Source: Cryptomeria japonica (Eukaryota; Streptophyta; Pinopsida; Cupressales; Cupressaceae). From it: DNA of 64,000 bases. Each line of letters begins with the position of its first letter. The stretch's first letter is position 1. Location of the stretch: positions 915,110,340 through 915,174,339 of the forward strand of contig NC_081409.1 of the NCBI RefSeq assembly GCF_030272615.1. Reading direction: 5' to 3'. The notes under the pieces are model-generated. The model did no database searches and was not told the origin of the DNA. It saw only the letters and a list, made by a program, of their open reading frames with translations. The translations under genes were made by a program, and so were the position numbers. This document shows positions 1 through 13,192 of this stretch, piece after piece.

Positions 1-704
1 AACCATTGGATAAGGCTATTATCCAAGGATGAGGGCTATTGTCCAAGAGTTAAACTCTTGTGCAAAGTTAGATGATGGTCAAAGGGACAACCATCATGGG
101 CTAGGGTGATGTCTTGTAAGAGGCATTAAATGCTCTTTGGAGACTTCGGAGGTTAACTTGTTGGAAGGTAGATAACCTTCAAGGCTTTTGTAAGGGCCTT
201 ACAAGTTTGGAAGACTCAACAAGTTGAATTGTTGAAAAAGGTTAGGTCTTCAACACATTTTAAAGACTTTCCCCAAATTTGGAGAAGTGACTCCTCCAAA
301 TTTAGGGAGGTGACATGATTAGAGGAATTTAGGCTAGTTAAGAGGGATTTGAAGACTTCTAGAAGAATGATTAGGAGGTTAATGGAAAATGTAGGAGAAT
401 GCAAGCGGGATAAATAGGATTTTTATTTAAAATAAAAAAAGATTTATTTCAACTAAAACTAATGCAACTTGCATTTGTTGGAAAATGCAAGTGGGGGGGA
501 TTTTACAAATAAATATTGATTTATTTATTTGCAGAAAGGATTTTAATTAAATAATGGAAGAAAGGGGATATTGATTAAATGTTGTATTTAATTAATGGTT
601 AGATAGAAGAAAAAGAGATATTAATTAAACCTAATAGGATGGATAAATGATAATTAAATAAATGAAATTCATTTAATTAAGTGTGCAAGTTTTAGGCGTC
701 TACA
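1..704 (-). repeat. Gypsy-type LTR, cut by the window edge
   Basis: Read on the minus strand this block begins TGTAGACGCCTAAAA at 704, close to the TGTAGACACCCAAAA start of the G2 LTRs near 43.5 and 55.5 kb, and continues with the same sort of alternating TTAATTAAAT tracts. No polypurine tract lies outside the 704 end, so it is either the 5' LTR of a minus-strand element whose body lies left of the window or a solo LTR. No coding sequence is visible. The family assignment rests on the terminal motif and base composition only. Confidence 0.6.
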
Positions 705-3158
705 ATAGTAAATTCTTCTAATAAGAATTTCATATTCACAGATCACCAGGTCATAAAAATAATAAAGAAGTATAAGTTTTAAAGCACATATATCATCCTA
801 GAAAGTGATGAAACGGAAGAAAGTGATGATAAGAGGATAGGTTGATGAGATGTTAGAAGAAAATGTTTTAAATTTTTGTTTTATAAAATAAACACAATAT
901 TTCTACGAATTCCAAATAAGATACTCACATATATCATGCCACTAATTAGCAAATTAATGAAGAACAACAATGTATGCAAGAAAAATTAAAATGATTGCAA
1001 GTGCAAGATAAGTTGGATCAACCAAAATAATGACCATGAAATGTGATCCTAGAGTAACATGGATTTAACCTAGGATTAATTCCTTTGCACGTGCATCATT
1101 ATTAGGTGTGAATGGGATTGACTATAGGACTCAAGGGAGAGCAAAATTGTCTTAAATCCATACCTTTTTTATTTGATTATTTGTGTGTTGTTGATGATTG
1201 AACGTGTGTAGAGAACAACGCTAAAAGAGGATAAATTGAACAAGATTAACAAAATGAAAAAGAGATTAGAAATACAGATGAAAGTAGTAGATCTAAAAAT
1301 GAGGTATAGTGATGAACCCATGGCTACAACCTGGACTTGACTAAGAAGAACAAGGGTGTTAGGCGTTAGAGTCCAAAAGTAGAAAAGTGTAGATGCTAGT
1401 GTCAGGAACTAGATGAGGATGTATCTAGGTTGTTGTCCTAAAAATCTAAGGCCAAATTAGCAAGACACTAGCACTAGGCACTGTACTCTTAGGGTTTTTG
1501 GCTTTGTAAATTTTGAAACTATTAGTTACTATATAATTTGTTCGTTGGTGCCACTATCACAATTTGAAACCCTTAGATATGCAACTACACACACAAAAGA
1601 GAGGAAAATCTTGTGCTTTGTAGGGGCTTTCCCAAGTAAAACCCCCATGTTGGTGTTCTCACCTCCATAATAAAAATTATGATAGATATAAAAATCATAT
1701 GCTCTTAGGCAAGCATAGACAAAGAAGTAACATAAAAAATAATGATTACCTTGAGCATGAAACACTTTCTTGAATCTCATGTAAGGTAATGATGACTTTC
1801 TCTCACAAAATTCTATAATATGTTGGTATAACATAATAACAATGAATAATACATGATAAGAGATCATAGTATACTTGATTGATATCTTCAAATTTCTCTT
1901 CTTGATAGATCTTAAATTCCTACTAGAAATACTTGAATTTCCATATTGATGATTATATTTTTCTTTCATTATGTATTTCAAAGAGGGCCACATTTATGTG
2001 TCTTGCACCTTTTTGCAAAAAATGTTTGGGGGAATCCACAAACAAGATTACAACTATTATCATAAAAAATCCTAGCTATTCACACTATCCCAATGATCAC
2101 TGACACATGTTTGAATGAGAACATGTCAAATATGTTAGAGTCACTCAAGGACTCAAGCTACCAAGGTCACCCACAAAACCAAAATATCCTTCTACAAGAG
2201 ATAAATACACAAGCATAAATTTCCAATACCATATAAAAAATAATATTAGATCAAATGTTATCAATCAATGTGCACATGCATGAGTCAAATGTACATATAA
2301 GACCTTACTTATATAGGAAATGTTAAGAGCAAGGACAAAATAGGATGATGAAAAGTTTATTAATCTTATTTCATGTGACAAATAGGGGATTATATCACAT
2401 GTCTAATATATACTTTTAGAAAGATTCCTATCTCCCTAAGTAAACTTAACACATGAACACATGTAAAAAGGATCTGACTAGGAACTATTACAACGATCTT
2501 CACACTAAAAAGGGGAAATCGTATATGAAACACTCTTGTTAACATTGACGTCATCTTTAAGTGCAATTTATATATAATGATGAACATATACAAATGATGT
2601 AATAATGCAAGGATTAGTATTGGGTACAAGGAAATGTTAGGTACCCATGTAAAAATGCAATTTCGTACAACTAAAGAAAAGGATAAAACCTAATGGCAAT
2701 AAACTCCTCCCCAAACAAGAGAAAATAGACAAAAATGTGTTAGGAAATTTGCATCCATACATGACAAATCTCTAGATAACCCAAATATATAAATTTATGC
2801 AAACAAGTACTCAAAACTCATATGCAAAATACTATACAATATACCATCAAAGATGACACAAGATATACCTTGGGAAAACCATGAAGACAAAAAAACCTAG
2901 CCTCCAAAAGCATCCAACACTCATGTATTATTCATTAATGAAATAATTACATCTTCAAAGTCCTCCATGAACACTTTTGAAAAAACAATATTTTTGCAAG
3001 CACTCCATGTGAACAAACATGTAATCACACATCCCATGCAACAATTCAAACTCTCAGAAATGGTAACAAGATATGTGCTCAACCCATTAGCCAAAATGGT
3101 CAACTAGCCAACCTTATATATAGAATCAAGTTCACACAAAATCACCAAGGTGTATTAT
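705..3158. other. No recognisable gene
   Basis: AT-rich sequence with only short, unsupported open frames; the longest is 154 codons on the minus strand near 1.5-2.0 kb and has no recognisable motif. I see no LTR termini, zinc knuckles, polymerase motifs or tandem repeats. It may be host intergenic DNA or a very old element. Confidence 0.5.
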
Positions 3159-4563
3159 TGATAATATGATGAAACAATAAGGATCTAGTCAACTACTGAG
3201 AGGTGGGGGGCGGGGGGTGAATCAGTAGATAGAAAACAAACTAAACTTTCACCAAACTTAATCCCGACTCAGAAACAACTTGCTAATCTAAACTGGTTTA
3301 GACACTATGTCTAAAACTGTAACTGCACTGTCAAACTTTACCAGTTAACCAAAACATCAATGATACAATGTAACAGATCTAAAAATCGCATACCATTTAA
3401 CTAAAACATTAACCACTTTACTAACATCAGTAATAGCTCATTTCAGATCATGTCCAGTCATCTAAACATATCTAAGTGGCTTTACTAGTTAATCATATCA
3501 ACCATATCAAAACACATCCACAAAATCATTCACCACTTGACACAATGATTTTTCACGTGGAAACCCAAATGGGAAAACCCACGATGGGGATGAATACCCA
3601 CAAGCATTTTGAACCCTTTTGAAGTTCGCCCTGTTAGGAGCCAAGCCTTGTTAGAAGCTTATACAATAATGTCTTGTTAAGAATAGATCTGGTTAGGGAC
3701 CATCTGATTAAGGGATTGACTACAATACCCTATTAAAGGCAACACCCCGTTAGGAGTAACCTTGATAGAGGATTTCAAATCCAAATTAATGGACCACCTG
3801 GTTAGAGGATTTAGACAACACCAAGCCTGTTAAAGTTTACTTGGTTAAGGGATTTAACAGTTGTAATGGTTAGAGAACAACATGGTCTTTTTTGATTTGG
3901 TAATAGCACTGCTTTGCTTAATCAGATCCTTTTCTGCTCCTATTTGCCTTCAAAACATTCTGCAGACACTCCTTCTAGTTCGACAAAAATCACACTACCA
4001 CACTTAACCAAATTGCCAACACAATTACAAAAAAATCATCGACCTTAAATACAAATACAATAGGTCAGTAACGCATCACAAAACCTACAAATATCATAGA
4101 GATTACAAACATATTGGTTCAAACATGACCGTTAGATTACATAGAAATCAACTACACATTGTTCAAGACAACATCAATCGCTCCTGGATCACCACACATC
4201 GAATCTTGTAGCTCATCATGTAGTTATCACTTCATGCTATGCATTTGCTCATTCCCAAGATAAACGGTTATCTTCACCCCCAAAACCAATTTGAAACTCA
4301 TCACGTGCATCATGCTTATGTGGCATCTTCATCTCTGATCACCATTCGATCATAGATCATCACAACCGATTCACCAAGATCCATTGGTTAGGGTTCTGCA
4401 TATCAACTAGTTAGGGTTACCAGTTGATCACTCTGCTTCAAATACCAATACCGATTTCCTTCACTTCTCTACTACTGATTGCAGTACAACTCCATTACCA
4501 GTTGTTATTGACATCAATGACAACACTATAATTCATCAATGCAATCTTCATGCAATGCCAACA
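3159..4563 (-). repeat. 3' LTR of C1
   Basis: The plus-strand right end reads TGCCAACA, that is TGTTGGCA at the LTR start on the coding strand, directly after a polypurine tract. Near the other end is the G-rich tract followed by TGAATCA seen in every copia LTR of this window. The left boundary (TGATAATATG) was set by comparison with the solo LTR at 41426 and could be off by tens of bases. The interior contains many spaced copies of GTTA(A/G)(A/G)G. Confidence 0.7.
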
Positions 4564-4765
4564 ATTTCCCCCTTTGGCATTGATGGCAATACAAATATCA
4601 ACACCCTTTGATTGTGATGATTGAGAGTAAAACATATAAATGGGTATAGGAATCTTGGTTTACATTTTTCCATGTACTCTTCTTCAACTATATCTCCATG
4701 TCTTCAGATGGTAATTGACTATCAATCATATACAATTCTTCTCCCCCTTTGACAACAATGTCAAA
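4564..4765 (-). promoter_or_regulatory. Polypurine tract of C1, in two copies
   Basis: On the coding strand the sequence CCAAAGGGGGAAATTG abuts the 3' LTR and is the expected plus-strand priming site. A second tract, GTCAAAGGGGGAG, occurs about 175 bp upstream and is preceded by the inverted repeat CTTTGACA/TGTCAAAG. The first copy is the standard site; a function for the second is inferred. Confidence 0.65.
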
Positions 4766-4894
4766 GTGAAGGTTAACCATTCCATGCTTCACCGAAATGC
4801 AAAAAGGTGCTCCCCTCGTGGAGTAGCTTCACTCTACACCAATCCTGCTTCAAGATTTTCAATAAGCTCTGAGACTGGTGTCTTCCACATCTAC

Positions 4895-6407
4895 TTAATT
4901 GACTTCATGTAGGGGTACAACCTCTAACTTACCTCTAAGATACTCAAAAGCAGCCTTAGGCAGAGGTTTAGTAAAGATATCTGCTAGTTGTTCCTTAGTA
5001 GATACATGCTCCAGTGACAAATCTTTACTTTCCACTTTATCTCTCAGTAAATGATACTTTAGCTCAATATGCTTTGTCCTAGCATGCAACACCGGGTTCT
5101 TAGAAATGTTTATTGCACTGGTGTTATCATAGAAAATCCTTACCAGTTCTAAAATTTTCAACTTGAAACCTTCCAAAATGTGTTTCATCCAGATTGCTTG
5201 GGTACAATTCATATATGCTGTGACATATTCAGCTTCTGTAGTTCATTGTGATATACAACTCTACTTCTTGCTACTCCAAGACACTAGTCTTCATCCAAGA
5301 AAGAATTCTCCTCTGGTTGTACTCTTCCTATCATCAACATTGCTTGTCCAGTCTACATCTGTATAGACTTTTAAATAAAAGTCTCCAACATATGGATACC
5401 ATAATCCATAATCAATTGTGCCTTTTAGATATCTGAAAATTCTTTTGGTTGCTACCATGTGTGTCTCCTTCGGGGCTTTTCTGAAATTTAGCAACCAATC
5501 CTACTGCATGAGCAATGTCTGGTCTGCTATGAACAACATAGTGCAATTTATCTATCATTGAATTGTACTCCTTTTCATCCACTGATACAAAATCATCTTC
5601 CTTAGACAGTTTATAGCTGTAATCATTGGTGTTCCAACTGGTTTACAGTCTCCCATTCCAAAAGTCTTCAATACTTCTTTCACATATTTGGACTGTGTGA
5701 TAAAAATACCATCCTTCATTTGTTGGATTTGCAGACCTATGGAATTGTTTATTGAACCTACTAGTGACATCTCAAACTCGTTCTTCATCTCATTAGCAAA
5801 ATCATGACACATCATCATTTCCTCCAAAAATGATATCATCAACAAATACCTCACTTACCAGTATCTTGTCTCCTTTTGACTTGAGATATATGTTACCGTC
5901 TTCACTGGTTCTCTGAAAAACCTATCTTCACCAAGTGAGAGTGCAATCTTTCATACCATGCTCTAGGTTCTTGCTTCAGTCCATATAATGCCTTCTGTAG
6001 TTTGCACACCATTTCCTTTTCTATAGTTAAAGCATAACCATCTGGCTGTTCAATGTATACTTCCTCTTCCAATTTTCATTTAGGAATGATAACTTCACAT
6101 CCATTTGATATACTTTGAATCCTCTGTATGCTGCAAATGCAAGTAGAGTCCTTACTCCTTCCAATCTTGCAACTAGTGCAAATGTCTCACCATAGTCTTC
6201 ACCTTCTTCTTGTGCATATGCTTTGCATACCAATTTGGCTTTATTTCTGACTACTAGACCATCTTCATTCAGTTTATTCATGAATACCCATTTTGTACCT
6301 ATTACATTCTTGTTCTCTGGTCTGGGTACCAATGACCAAGTATTGTTCTTCTCTATCTGATCAAGTTCTTCTTCCATAGCCTTGATCCAGTCTTCATTTG
6401 CAAACAC
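4895..6407 (-). pseudogene. C1 reverse transcriptase and RNase H (copia type)
   Basis: The N-terminal part carries the copia RT start (WIKAMEEELDQIEKNNTW, then NVIGTKWVF). The catalytic loop survives as FVDDIIFGG in another frame near 5.83 kb. The RNase H part has the usual YLKGTIDYGLWY and YTDVDW segments and, near the end, HARTKHIELKYH and ADIFTKPLP, a standard copia C-terminus. Together they would copy the element RNA into cDNA in virus-like particles. The frame is broken at several places (about 6.02, 5.86, 5.5 and 5.25 kb), so no functional enzyme is made. Confidence 0.85.
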
Positions 6408-6443
6408 TTATTTTTTAGTTCTTGGTTCAATGGTAGAAATAAT

Positions 6444-7655
6444 TCAAGAGTTCTCTCTAAGCCTTGTTCTTGTTTTCACACCTACATTCATGTCACCAAT
6501 AATCTGATCGGGGCTATGATTGAGTCTAACATACCTTGGAATGACATGATCTTGATTTCCAGGTTCTTCTTCTTCTTCTTCATTTTCTTCTTCCTCTACT
6601 AGACCTCCTTGTTCCAGTTGAATTGGGGCTTCTCTGTTATGTTCTCCAACTTCTGGCTTCACCGGTTCTGGTTCCCAAAACAGTACGTAAGGTTCTTCCT
6701 CCTCCTTCTCTTTATTGGTTTCTCCTAATTTTTCAGGAAGCTCATCAACTCAGACATTTACACTTTCAATGATCTTCTTGGTTTGGTTGTTGTAACACTT
6801 GTAAGATTTTCTCTTGGTGCAGTAACCAAGAAATATGCCTTCATCACTCTTAGCATCAAACTTACCAACATAATCACCTCTTTTGATAAAACATCTGCTA
6901 CCAAAAATATTAAAGTAACTGACATTAGGTGATCTGCGATACCAGTACTCATAGGGAGTTTTATCCTTACCTCTTTTAACTAGTATCTGATTTATTGTGT
7001 AAATGGTTGTGCTAACAGCTTCTCTCCAGAATGTTTTAGCTACACCTCCTTGTATTAGAATAGTCCTGTCAGCTTCAACAACTAAACGGTTGTTCCTTTC
7101 TACAATACCATTCTGTTGTGGTGTCCTAGGTGTAGAAAGTTGCCTCTTAATTCCATTGTCTTCACAGTAACTAGTGAATTCCTCTAAAGTAAATTCAACA
7201 CCTTGATCAATTCTTAAGCACTTTATCTTCTTTCCACTCTCATTATCAACCAAGGCTCTGAATGCCTTAAACATGCTAAAAGCTTATGTCTTGTCTTTCA
7301 AGAATGTGACCCACATCATCCTTGAGCAATCATCAGTAAAAATCATGAAATAACGATCACCTTGAATACTCCCAGTCCTCATTGGTCCACAAAGGTCGGT
7401 ATGAACCAAATCTAGAAAATTTTTTGCTGAGAAATATTTTCTCTTGAAGGTTGATGATGTCATCTTCCCTAACTGACATTCCTTGCACAAAGCATTCACC
7501 AGTTTGACCAACTGTGGAAAACCTCTTATTGATTTGGATTTATTGACTTTTACAATGTTATCAAAATTTATATGACAGAATCTTCGATGCCAAATCCAAC
7601 TATCTTCTACTTTTGCAATTAAAAAATTGTTGACTTTAGAACTTAAATGAAACAA
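6444..7655 (-). pseudogene. C1 integrase (copia type)
   Basis: The sequence starts with the pre-integrase zinc-binding segment (WHRRFCHINFDNI and CKECQLGKM), followed by HTDLCGPM and TDDCSRMMWV, which hold the first catalytic acidic residue. The second part has RIDQGVEF and TPQQNGIVERNNR, the usual surroundings of the second Asp and the Glu of the D-D-35-E triad. The C-terminal stretch is acidic and Glu-rich, as in copia linkers before RT. Stops near 7.28 and 6.75 kb separate the pieces. The integrase would insert the cDNA; this copy cannot. Confidence 0.85.
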
Positions 7656-8548
7656 GTTACCTCTGGTTTGTTTGCCGGTTGCAATTAGTTAACCTTTGCT
7701 TCCATAAATATTGTAGACTCTATTCTTGAATTCCAGTGGGTAACCTTTGTCATTGAGTTGAGCAACACTTAAAAGATTGTGTTTGTCCTTCAACCTAGTA
7801 GACATCATCTGTACTTCTTTTTCCATTCAAAGAGATGGATCCTTTTCCTTTCACCATGCAGGGTGAGTCATTCCCAAATCTCACAACACCTCCATTAAAC
7901 TCTCTCAAAGTAAGAAAATTACTTTGGTCACCAGTCATGTGGTGTGAACAACCACTATCTATAATCTAATCACCAGAACTATCCATGCGAGAGACTAATG
8001 CCTTCCAATTTGATGTCTCTTCTTTAATAGCAACAAAGACAATGTCCTCATTTGCATCTTCTTCAGATTCCTCAACTGTAATTCCTCCATCTATTGCAAT
8101 GAGACAATCTCTTTTACCTTTGCCTTTATACTTCTTATACTTCTCTCATTTCTGCTCATTATCCCCATTAGGATAGTTAGCAACAATATGTCCAATCTGG
8201 TTACATGTAAAACACTTCAAAGGTAATTTACCTTTGTACTTACCGGTACCTCTGGGTAACTGCTTGGCCACCAATGCTTCAAGATCAATCATACTGTCTT
8301 CATCATCAACCTCTCTGTTGGATTTGGTCTCATGACTATAGCTAACTTCTCTGCTTTTCCTTACAGGTGGGGTTGAAATTGAGGCTCTAAATGCAGATTC
8401 CTATCTCTGAACACTTCCATCAAAACCATTTAATTCAAATGCAGTTAATTTACCAATGGTGGAATCAAGAGTTACCTTTGTTTTATCAATAGACTTGAGT
8501 TCCTAAATGGCTGCAACTTAGATAGCGTAGACTAGTAGAAGGGTTCTC
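7656..8548 (-). pseudogene. C1 gag 3' part and aspartic protease
   Basis: Reading on the minus strand, a zinc knuckle CFTCNQIGHIVANYP (last Cys replaced by Tyr) occurs near 8.18-8.22 kb, followed by a charged linker and, near 7.93-7.97 kb, the copia protease signature IIDSGCSHHMTG. Gag packages the RNA and the protease processes the polyprotein. The gag frame ends at 8548 because E2 inserted there; its upstream half is at 29464-29808. Stops and shifts occur throughout. Confidence 0.8.
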
Positions 8549-9431
8549 TGTTGGGATCCAAGGACACTGAGAGGGGGGGGGGGTGAATCAATGTTCTTCC
8601 GGTAAGATAAGATTTTATCCTTTTATACCATACACATATAAACCGGTAAACAAATAAATATATAACTTGAAGCAAATAAACCATCCACATGAATGAACAC
8701 CATAACACATAGAATTTATACGTGGAGAACCTCAAAGAGGAAAAACCACGATGGGATTTGTGACCCACAATATCAGTTCATTGGCCATATGAAAGATATT
8801 ACATATAATGGGGGCTTGCAAATGGAGGAAGGCACACTGCCTAGAGCACACTACTCATCACTAAAGAGTCTCACTGACTACAAGCTTCCGATGAAGTAAA
8901 ACAATGAAAATGAACTCACAAAATGCATCTGCTATGCCAAATAGAGTTCCAATTCTATCTTTTCTTTGTACCGGTTCATAAACCCTCAACACTACTACTG
9001 GTATCACCTTCCCTCCAAGAATGTCTTACAAAACATTTACAAATCATTGCATGATACAATATTCACATACAAATGATCTTCGCATTCACAATCCACATCC
9101 ACACGTTCTATCCTCACATAAAATCATGATATCATAATGACCTAGCACACTAACCTATATACCCATTACAAACAATATACCTTATGTTGGATTATAATAC
9201 ATTACAAAAGATATTCAATGTCAGCCTTGACAATAATTACAAAATGATTTTCTAAACAAATCTTCCTTGATGTCGGTGTCGGTGCCAGTGCTAGTGCCTG
9301 TGTAACCCTGGATACTCCAACAATGCTGGTGTCTGCTGGTAAATGCCTTCTAATGCCGGTATATGACTTCCATCTGATCTTGCTGCCATCAATGACAACA
9401 AAATGAATCCAATGAGTGTCAATTGCCAACA
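8549..9431 (-). repeat. 3' LTR of E2
   Basis: Bounded by TGTTGGGATCC and TTGCCAACA and followed on the right by the polypurine tract. It shares an ordered set of blocks with 28515-29458: the G-run plus TGAATCA, a TTATACGTGGA block, and GCCAAATAGAGTTCC. The partner LTR is about 60 bp longer because of small tandem duplications of GCCTCCTAAT and GGTGCC units. Confidence 0.85.
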
Positions 9432-9605
9432 ATCTCCCCCTTTGGCATTGATGGCAACAGTCATGTGAAAAATGGATTCTCTGCCGGTTCAACTAAAATA
9501 TGCTCCTCCTGAGCAATACACTCTTTTTGATATTCTGATGTCCTTCCCATATGTTCATGTCTGATATTTTTCACATATATACACTCCCCCTTTGGCATCA
9601 ATGCC
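9432..9605 (-). promoter_or_regulatory. Polypurine tract of E2, in two copies
   Basis: The LTR-adjacent copy is AAAGGGGGAGATTG on the coding strand. A second AAAGGGGGAG lies about 150 bp upstream and is preceded by the perfect inverted repeat TTTGGCAT-TG-ATGCCAAA, which places the G-run directly at a hairpin base. The same doubling is present in C1. Confidence 0.65.
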
Positions 9606-9656
9606 AAAGACTGGTGAAAGAATTTAGAACAAAAGAATGAATAAATACTGTTTGTT

Positions 9657-10022
9657 TTATTGGAGCTTGACTAACTTCAAAATTTCCGGGCAAGCCTTAT
9701 CCAACAATTGTAGGTATGTATCCCAACCGGTTTTGAAAGTTTCAGATATGGATACTAGTCCAGTTAGTAAATGTTCCAATGTTTCCTTCTCTTTGACTTC
9801 TGTCAGTGTGGGTTTAGCAATCATGTCCATACACTCTCTTTTATGTAAACCCAATGAATCCAATCTGGGACTCGCCAATCCTCTATGACTCCTTGCTCTT
9901 CGGATGATTTTATCTCTCTCCTTCTCAAAAGAAAAAAATTGGTTCTCCAAGGACAAAATTTGTCCATCAACAGATTTTGTCAGTGAGGTTAATCCATTAA
10001 AAGAATTAGCAATGCTAGCTAC
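9657..10022 (-). pseudogene. E2 second open frame, C-terminal part
   Basis: A minus-strand frame of about 120 codons, Leu/Glu/Lys-rich and probably helical, including the piece FSFEKERDKIIRRARSHRG. It runs into the L1 insertion at 10022/10023 and its upstream part resumes at 20012. I do not recognise a family. It lies where copia elements usually have pol, but no pol motif is present. It may be a structural or accessory protein of the non-autonomous element. Confidence 0.5.
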
Positions 10023-11114
10023 TATAATACCCTAAAAATGGTAATCTAAACCATGATCCCCTAATCTCGACAACATCACCAAGGTCCTAACCAAAGGTAA
10101 TTAAATAAATCTTGAGCACACAATTCATTTCTAAAATCACATGGCAAAATTAATCACTCAAAATTAATTAAATCATTCCAAGTAAATCATTTTAAACAAT
10201 TATCTTATTTATTTTAATTAAATATCTTTTGCATATTTAATTAAATAAATCAATTTGCTACTAAATCATCAAAAAGAGGAATTAATTTGAAAAATAAATA
10301 AAAATTGTCATAAATCTTCAAAAAAGGAAACAAATCAAGAAAGATGAATTGGAAATTATGAGCACAAATCTTCAAAAAAGGAAACAAATAAAAAAAGGAA
10401 TTAATTGACCAAAAAAAAGAATTAAAAATTGAGAAAAGAAATCAATTGGAGATAATCTTGAAAAACAAATTAAAAATTGATAAATAATCTCAAAGAAAGC
10501 AATTAAAACAATTAAATATTAAAATGGAATGAAATAGAGAATAAATCAGTTTTTTCCTGATTTTATCTTAATTTTAGTTTAATTTCCTTTAAAACTGAGA
10601 AAAGCATCCAATCACATCAATTCACCTGGATTGTGCTTCCTCTTGGAAAATCTTGACCGCTCATCATCATTTGATCTCAGCCGTTGGTTTCTTTATGAAT
10701 TTTCTATAAATTTAGGCTCTCATCTCTCATTCAGAGATCCTGGAGAATATATTGTTATTATGTTGTTTTTGCTCTAGGTTCATTGAGAATTTGTATTGAG
10801 ATATTGCATATTAGTTATTTCATATTGCTTAAATCATGTTAGATTAATCTTGCATATCTAGCTTAAATCTTGCATCCATTTAGCTCATATTCATGCTCAT
10901 ATAGATTTAAAAATCCTTCATTTAGGTGTTGTCTAGTCACTGGATAGCTTAGCAATATGAGAGAAATCTAAACTCACATCTACTAGAAGGCAATAGGTCA
11001 CTTTGTAATGGTTTATTATTCATTGATTATTGATTTACTAACCATGCATCTAATGACTTAATTGAAGTGTTGTGTATTCCAGATACAGATACATGTCCAC
11101 TTTTCACACATACA
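10023..11114 (+). repeat. 5' LTR of L1
   Basis: Starts TATAATACCCTAAAAATGG (first G of TG changed to A) and ends TTTTCACACATACA. The AT-rich interior matches the right LTR in order. A TATA-like TTTCTATAAATTTAGG occurs near 10.70 kb and would suit an LTR promoter. Confidence 0.85.
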
Positions 11115-13192
11115 TTTTTGTCGCCCACTGTGGGGCTTGAACCCACAACTACAAGATTTTTAATGTTTCTTTAACAAATTTAATGTTTGGTTTTTATAAC
11201 TAATAAACATGTGTTAAATTTGAAAATAAAAATCTTTCATTTTGCTTGTTCTTTTGTGACAGTAAAAAATGGTCTTTGTTTGGAGGGAATAACTTTTTAT
11301 TGAACCGTTGGATCTAAACCAAGTTTTTATATGTTGTTTAAAACCAATTTTTCTACATTTTCGCTGAAAAGATTAGCCTAAGCATTTCTGGTTTGAAAGT
11401 TATTAATGACAAAGTGCCTTACTATCATTTTACTTATTCTTCAGTGATAGTCAAAAATGGTCTTTGTTCGAAGGGCACAAATTTTTATTGAACCCTTGGA
11501 TCTAAACAAAAGTTTTATATGTTGTTGAAAACCAAGTTTTCCACATTTCCACCGAAGAGATTCGCCTAATTATTTCTGGTTGAAAAGTTATAAGTGACAG
11601 AGTGTAGTACTATCAAAACTGTCATAACTAGGATAGTCATAAAAAATGGAAAGTCTTGTTAGATTAGTTTAATTTACAATTTGCATGCTAGAATTTTCTT
11701 TTGATGATTTTTTTTTATGCTATTTTGGTAACTAATCTTGGGATTTTAATGTTTTGCAAGTCTTCTTGACAAAGAATTCAATCATTAAACATACGCTTGC
11801 CAAAGATTATAAACTCGAACTACTGATATCTTTGTTTTACAGGTTGCCTCCGGAGATACAAACAAACATTCTGTCTTCTTAATATTTTTAGGAACACTTC
11901 AATTTATATAAGGGAAAGTTTTGTTTTATGTGTTTTTGGGAGATTTAGAGTAGGAGAGTATACTCTTGTCCATTTGGACAATCAGAAATCCAGACCTTGA
12001 GGTTTTTTCTATTAGAGTTTGAAATCTGTTGATACCTTTAGAGGGTCTGCCTCCCGAGAAGCCCCTAAGGCTTGGTGAGAGGGAACGACCCAAGTGAGTC
12101 TGGCCAAAGCCAAGAATCCAACTCACTATAATAAAATGCTTTTGGGGTGAAAGTCCTAGGAGACAGAATAATTGGTGGCAGTGCTTCATTTATGAGGAGT
12201 GTCTCATGTTGAGCATCTTGTCGGGCCTCACGGTCTAAATCATGCTTGTGTGACTACACAGTTTCAACATCATTCTGGGTTTTATATCTAAATCGCGCTT
12301 GCGTGACAGTTAGGCGGTCCTTCCGAACAAAACCCTTACTAAGAACTATAAGATAGAGGCTACCCGATTCACCTCTGAAAGGGGGATAATCTTTGTGGAA
12401 GAGAGATAGTAACTCTCCCAAGACACTTGCCATATCATGCCCCCATTAGCATTTGGAGTCAGCTAATACGACATTGAGAATCCATTGCGTGAGACCCAAC
12501 AGCCGTATTCTTATTAGCTATTGGGTGTGTACCTAAGTCAGCAAGCAAAGATTTTCTTCTCTAAGCCAACTTCTGTAGGGTTAGCGTGTTGTGATTGAAT
12601 TATTATATATCTTGCATGTTTTCATCCTTGAAACTGAAACTGAAAAACTAAAACTAGAGAAAACAAATCAACAACTCAGTGATAAACTGTTCGTGTCCAA
12701 AACTAGTCTCTGTCAAACATAAAAAACTTAGTCCTTATCAAAAACTAGTCTTTGTCAGTCATTGAAACTCTGTCTGCCAGAATCTCATCTTTGTCTAGTC
12801 TTTTGTCATATGAGTCACTTCTTAGAAGTCTTTCAAAGTTGCTAAAAACAAGGCTTTTAACAATCTTGTTTGATCAGTCCTGAAACGTAAACATCAAGCT
12901 TATTCCTGGTTTTCTAAACTCGAGCATAAAGACACCTTGGTAGTGTACCTTCTGCAACTGTGTTGCACGATTTTGTCAGTTACCTCTTAGATAGCTTAAT
13001 CAACTTAATCCAATCAACCAATTTGTTGTCCAAGCTTCACTCTTGAGTATCACTTAGGCTACTTAGCCTCAACTCAAAATCGGAGTCAGTGTATCTCACC
13101 TGCATAAGTTTGAACATCAACCTCTAGCCTCAACGAACAACTACCTTTGATCTCACCTTGACATTTGTAACACCTCTCACTATCAACTGTAA
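11115..13192 (+). other. L1 primer-binding site and long leader
   Basis: The first ~20 bases match the gypsy PBS pattern (TTTTGTCGCCCACTGTGGGG). The following 2 kb is non-coding. It contains two similar paragraphs around 11.27-11.35 and 11.46-11.54 kb (ATGGTCTTTGTT, then GAACC(C/G)TTGGATCTAAAC), an imperfect internal duplication of roughly 190 bp. Confidence 0.6.

Noticed and set aside
1529-1993. 154-codon minus-strand open frame
   Set aside because: No family motif, skewed AT-rich composition and no conserved context; treated as chance.
8560-8582. G-quadruplex
   Set aside because: A single G-run cannot form an intramolecular quadruplex; four separate runs are not present.
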